Assembly (NCBI RefSeq): GCF_000526795.1
Contig: NZ_JAGT01000001.1
Location: 62,001-126,000, forward strand
DNA length: 64,000 nt
DNA from: Ruminococcus flavefaciens AE3010
GTDB lineage: Bacteria; Bacillota; Clostridia; Oscillospirales; Ruminococcaceae
Reading direction: 5' to 3'
Below the pieces are notes generated by a model, which had not been told where the DNA came from, made no database searches, and saw only the letters and a program-made list of their open reading frames with translations. Below, piece by piece: positions 61,012 through 64,000 of this stretch (position 1 is the stretch's first letter; each line of letters begins with the position of its first letter). Made by a program: the position numbers and the translations under genes.

Positions 61012-63951
61012 TTATTTTTCTTCAAGCTGAGTTGCAGCACCTATGAACAGAGGAACGTTGTTCTTGTCAACTATCATGTAAACGAAAGGTCTGTCAAGAT
61101 ATATGTAAACTTCCTTTTTAGGCTGAGGCATTGCACAGCCTGCTTCCATTTCGACAGATGTTACAGCTGCCGCTCTTGTGCCTTTTTCTGTTACCTCTAT
61201 CTTGGTCTTGTGTGCGACCTTGCTGATAAAGAGGTTCTGTGCGCCTTCAACTGAAAGGTCGTTTATCTTTGAGAAGTCAGCTTCCTTGCTGTCAAAAGCT
61301 GTTGGCATACCGAGCTCGGAAAGAACATCGTTAAGTGTCTTATTGTAGCTGTACTCGAATTTAGGTATCATGGTGTAGAGATCGACAGACTCGGGATCCT
61401 CGCATTGTTTGAGCCCATTGAGGAGCTTTTCACCGTCAAGGCTGTTCACGTACTTTATGATATCGTTCTCACGGGGCAGTATACCTACGAAGCTGTACTC
61501 GCCGCCTGCATAGGGCTTCTTGAACGCGTCTGCGTCGCCAAGGTCGAAGTACTCACTTTCCTTGCTGTTTAATTTCTTGATAGGATGCTCCTGTCCGTTC
61601 ATATCCGTAAATACTCCGTCATAGGAGAAGTAATATGGATCCTCCCATTCTGCGTCAAAATACAGGGTGTTGATGAGCATCATCAGTATTTCCTGATTAT
61701 CCTTTGGAGTCAGGTCGCCCTTTTTCAGCAGGGAGGGTATCATGCCTTTGGTATTCTTATTTACCCAGCTGTTTATATCATTCTCCGTTGTCTCTGTGAA
61801 AGGTGCCTTGTAAAGCTCGGCGTTGTAGTACTTCTTATTTGTTTCAAGGAACTCATCGTAGACCTTGAATGAAGGTGTGTCCTTGAACCAGATAGAATCA
61901 GCAAGGTAAACCTTTTCCTTTTCGTTGTCGGGGAGCTTGCTGATGTAATAGGTCATATATTCGTTGAGCTGCTCCAGTGTAAGACCGTTGCCCAGGAGCT
62001 TCTCCATTTCTTCGCGGGTCTTGCCGTCAGCACCGTTGGCGGTCATTGAAAGTGCAGTGGAAATTGAGACAGGGGAGATAAGGAGATTCTCCTCGCCCTC
62101 CTCTGTTGGGGCGAAGCTTTTTTTCAGCAGGTCTATGCCCAGCTTCATCTCAGCGGCTGCAAACTTTTCGTCTGTGGACTTGCCCTCGGCAGTCTTGACG
62201 TTTACCGTGTTGTCAAGGCGGACGCTTGGAGTTTCTTCCGTGGTTTTCCAAGGCTCATGGTCAACGTTCCAGATTACTGTCTGACCGCTGTACGAATCCT
62301 TTGGAACGGCTATCTGTGCGATGCACACTGATACGACACTCTCCATAGTACGGTCTTTACTGAATGTATATACCACGGATATTGATATCTCATCGTCGGA
62401 GAAATTCTCATTTTCTATCTTGTATGCGGCTTCCATACCGCCTGACTGATAGATAGAGTCAAGGAACAGTACATTGTCCTTGAAGAAGCTGTCAGTGTAT
62501 TTTTCAAGATACTCATTTGCGGGCTTTTCATTTAAGACTTTGGCGAGATATGTTTTCAGTTCGTCTGTATTTGTAATTACAGCGGCGTATCCGTTTCCGC
62601 GGCATATATCCCAGTAGCTTTCTGCCAGATCACCAACGTGCCAGCCTACTGATTTGTCATATTTTACTTCTACAGTATCGCTAAGTCCCAGCAGCTGCCT
62701 TTGCAGCTTCTGTGCGTCGCCTACTGTAAGACCATTGCCGTCCATATCTGCATTCTTCTTTCCCTGGGCTGTGAGGTGGACTGATGCTGTACCGTTTTCG
62801 CCGTATTTATTCGGATTTGCCAGTGCCTGCATTATAAGAACTATATCCGCCATATCCACCTGACCGTCGCAGTTGGCGTCGCCTTTCAGAGCGCCTTTTG
62901 TCTGTCCGCCGGGGTATTCAATAAACATATGAACATAGTAAGTGTCGAGATGAATATAGTTAAATGCCGCTGCCATAAGCTCGTATTGCTCTTCTTTAGT
63001 CTGCGCCTTTGCCTTGATACGGATATTTGTGCATTTATCACCTGATGCTACAGTGAATGTTGCCCAGTTATGCTGCTGTATGTCGAAAAGCTCTTCGGGA
63101 AGCGCAAGCTCCTCTTTCAGCTTTTCATCGTCCCAGTATACCTCAGCGTTGGTCACGAACTCATAATCGGCTTTCTCGTAAGGATTGCCCTGAAACAGAA
63201 CGCTGAGATTTGCGCGGAGATCCTCGAACTCATGGCGGTATCTTTCCGCAGTCCACAGTTCGCTCTCGGGGATACATTTTTCAGTAAACAGTGCCTTTAC
63301 TTCGTCCTCGCTAAGCTTTCTGAACTCGTCAAAGGTGTATTCCTTATTGCTTACAACCATATTTGAAAGACTGCCCGAAACGCCTATCTTTACAAGCTTC
63401 GTGTCTATCTTCCTTTCATTCATGTAAGCCGTTAGCTTATCGGGGATATCAGTCTTTTCAGCTAAATACTCCACATAGATGATATTTTTGTCCGCATCAT
63501 CGGGGAGCTGGCTTTCGGGCACTATCCTAGCATTTATATTGTAGCCTAAGATATACCATGAAAGCTGTGTTTTTATTGTTTCTAAATCCTTGATAAGTCC
63601 GTCCTTTTCATGGTCTTCCTGACAGAAATTCACAAGCTGGGGATCGAAGCCCTTATCCTCCACCTGCGCAATGATATCAAGAGGGAGATTATCTTTCCTG
63701 CGGTTGTAGCACACAATTATGATTCCGTCGGGTGTGGACTCCTTGTCCAAAAGCCATGCGTCAAGATCATTCTCTGTGATGTACTTGTCGAGCATATTAC
63801 GGAGAGCGTCAAGCTGAGTGCTTTCGTTTGACGGCATACTTATGGAAGTATCAGGCGCCGTATCATCTGCATTTGTAAGCATTACAGCAGAGGAGGAAGC
63901 TGTCATTACTGCTGCCATTAAAGCAGCAAGTATTTTCTTTGTTTTTTTCAT
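61012..63951 (-). CDS. secreted dockerin-containing serpin
   Basis: 979 residues from ATG 63951, with AAAGGA 8 bases upstream (the ATG nine bases earlier abuts that site). A signal peptide is followed by an N-terminal region of about 350 residues of unknown fold and an internal dockerin near residues 360-430 (GDANCDGQVDMADIVLIMQ, ADMDGNGLTVGDAQKLQ). After a further domain of about 150 residues comes a complete serpin of about 370 residues: ISPVSISTALSM, NTLYFDAEW, and the hinge EKGTRAAAVTS, whose small residues fit an inhibitory serpin. The scissile bond probably lies in EAGCAMP but cannot be fixed by eye. Cellulosomal serpins of this kind protect the complex from proteases. Confidence 0.93.
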   Translation of the reverse strand: MKKTKKILAALMAAVMTASSSAVMLTNADDTAPDTSISMPSNESTQLDALRNMLDKYITENDLDAWLLDKESTPDGIIIVCYNRRKDNLPLDIIAQVEDKGFDPQLVNFCQEDHEKDGLIKDLETIKTQLSWYILGYNINARIVPESQLPDDADKNIIYVEYLAEKTDIPDKLTAYMNERKIDTKLVKIGVSGSLSNMVVSNKEYTFDEFRKLSEDEVKALFTEKCIPESELWTAERYRHEFEDLRANLSVLFQGNPYEKADYEFVTNAEVYWDDEKLKEELALPEELFDIQQHNWATFTVASGDKCTNIRIKAKAQTKEEQYELMAAAFNYIHLDTYYVHMFIEYPGGQTKGALKGDANCDGQVDMADIVLIMQALANPNKYGENGTASVHLTAQGKKNADMDGNGLTVGDAQKLQRQLLGLSDTVEVKYDKSVGWHVGDLAESYWDICRGNGYAAVITNTDELKTYLAKVLNEKPANEYLEKYTDSFFKDNVLFLDSIYQSGGMEAAYKIENENFSDDEISISVVYTFSKDRTMESVVSVCIAQIAVPKDSYSGQTVIWNVDHEPWKTTEETPSVRLDNTVNVKTAEGKSTDEKFAAAEMKLGIDLLKKSFAPTEEGEENLLISPVSISTALSMTANGADGKTREEMEKLLGNGLTLEQLNEYMTYYISKLPDNEKEKVYLADSIWFKDTPSFKVYDEFLETNKKYYNAELYKAPFTETTENDINSWVNKNTKGMIPSLLKKGDLTPKDNQEILMMLINTLYFDAEWEDPYYFSYDGVFTDMNGQEHPIKKLNSKESEYFDLGDADAFKKPYAGGEYSFVGILPRENDIIKYVNSLDGEKLLNGLKQCEDPESVDLYTMIPKFEYSYNKTLNDVLSELGMPTAFDSKEADFSKINDLSVEGAQNLFISKVAHKTKIEVTEKGTRAAAVTSVEMEAGCAMPQPKKEVYIYLDRPFVYMIVDKNNVPLFIGAATQLEEK

Positions 63952-64000
63952 AAAGACCATCCTTTCATAATAAGATCAGCTTTCAAGGGGAGGTATCTGC

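Overview
The window looks like the chromosome of a low-GC gut or rumen Clostridium-class bacterium, most likely Ruminococcus or a close relative. The evidence is several type I dockerin modules, Thr/Pro-rich extracytoplasmic linkers, a dockerin-serpin, a SpoVB-like flippase, AGGAGG-type ribosome binding sites and clean sigma-A promoters. No 16S or taxonomic marker is present, so the genus is an inference.

Layout. 1-16.4 kb is ordinary housekeeping: the tail of one gene, a giant DUF4011/DUF3320 helicase, murT-gatD (lipid II amidation), an XRE/zinc-ribbon regulator, a SpoVB-like flippase, an EF-G paralogue, an alpha/beta hydrolase and a pair of G3E (COG0523) metal GTPases, the second fused to a DUF1980-like domain. 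16.4-28.4 kb holds two ECF sigma/anti-sigma pairs, a Zn/Cd P-type ATPase behind an SmtB/CzrA-type operator, a MATE transporter divergent from an AraC regulator across a 4 x 115 bp tandem repeat, then sfsA, dgt and a K+ channel. 28.4-34 kb holds an orphan small-RNA transcription unit, a third ECF pair, a two-component system and a Thr-rich lipoprotein.

34.3-51.6 kb is an island framed by pieces of one tRNA-Leu(CAG) gene. The 3' half lies at 34288, an intact copy at 44550-44636, and the 5' half with its decayed promoter at 51432. All breaks fall at the anticodon. Inside are a toxin-antitoxin pair, a complete panG-panB-panC-panD operon, a broken DFDGD-type (RdRP/YonO-like) RNA polymerase gene, and a decayed mobilizable element (RepA-like ATPase, MobC, relaxase N-terminus fused to an HsdS C-terminus, DUF262/DUF1524 remnant). 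Between the intact tRNA and the 5' half lies a self-contained surface system: a divergent histidine kinase/response regulator pair and three exported proteins sharing a domain. The kinase gene and all three exported-protein genes carry the same palindrome, ATTAC-N6-GTAAT, 26-28 bp from an extended -10.

51.8-64 kb is a dockerin-rich region with three more ECF sigma factors, each followed by a membrane protein with a Thr-rich linker. In two of these the anti-sigma-like ORF runs in frame, through an internal ribosome site and signal peptide, into EF-hand repeats and a type I dockerin. This suggests a link between ECF signalling and the cellulosome. The third anti-sigma gene is frameshifted in an A8 run. 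Its sigma gene faces a secreted dockerin protein across a symmetric ECF-type promoter pair. Another dockerin protein and a large dockerin-serpin end the window. The strongest candidates for undescribed systems are the dockerin-bearing anti-sigma ORFs and the palindrome-controlled two-component surface regulon.
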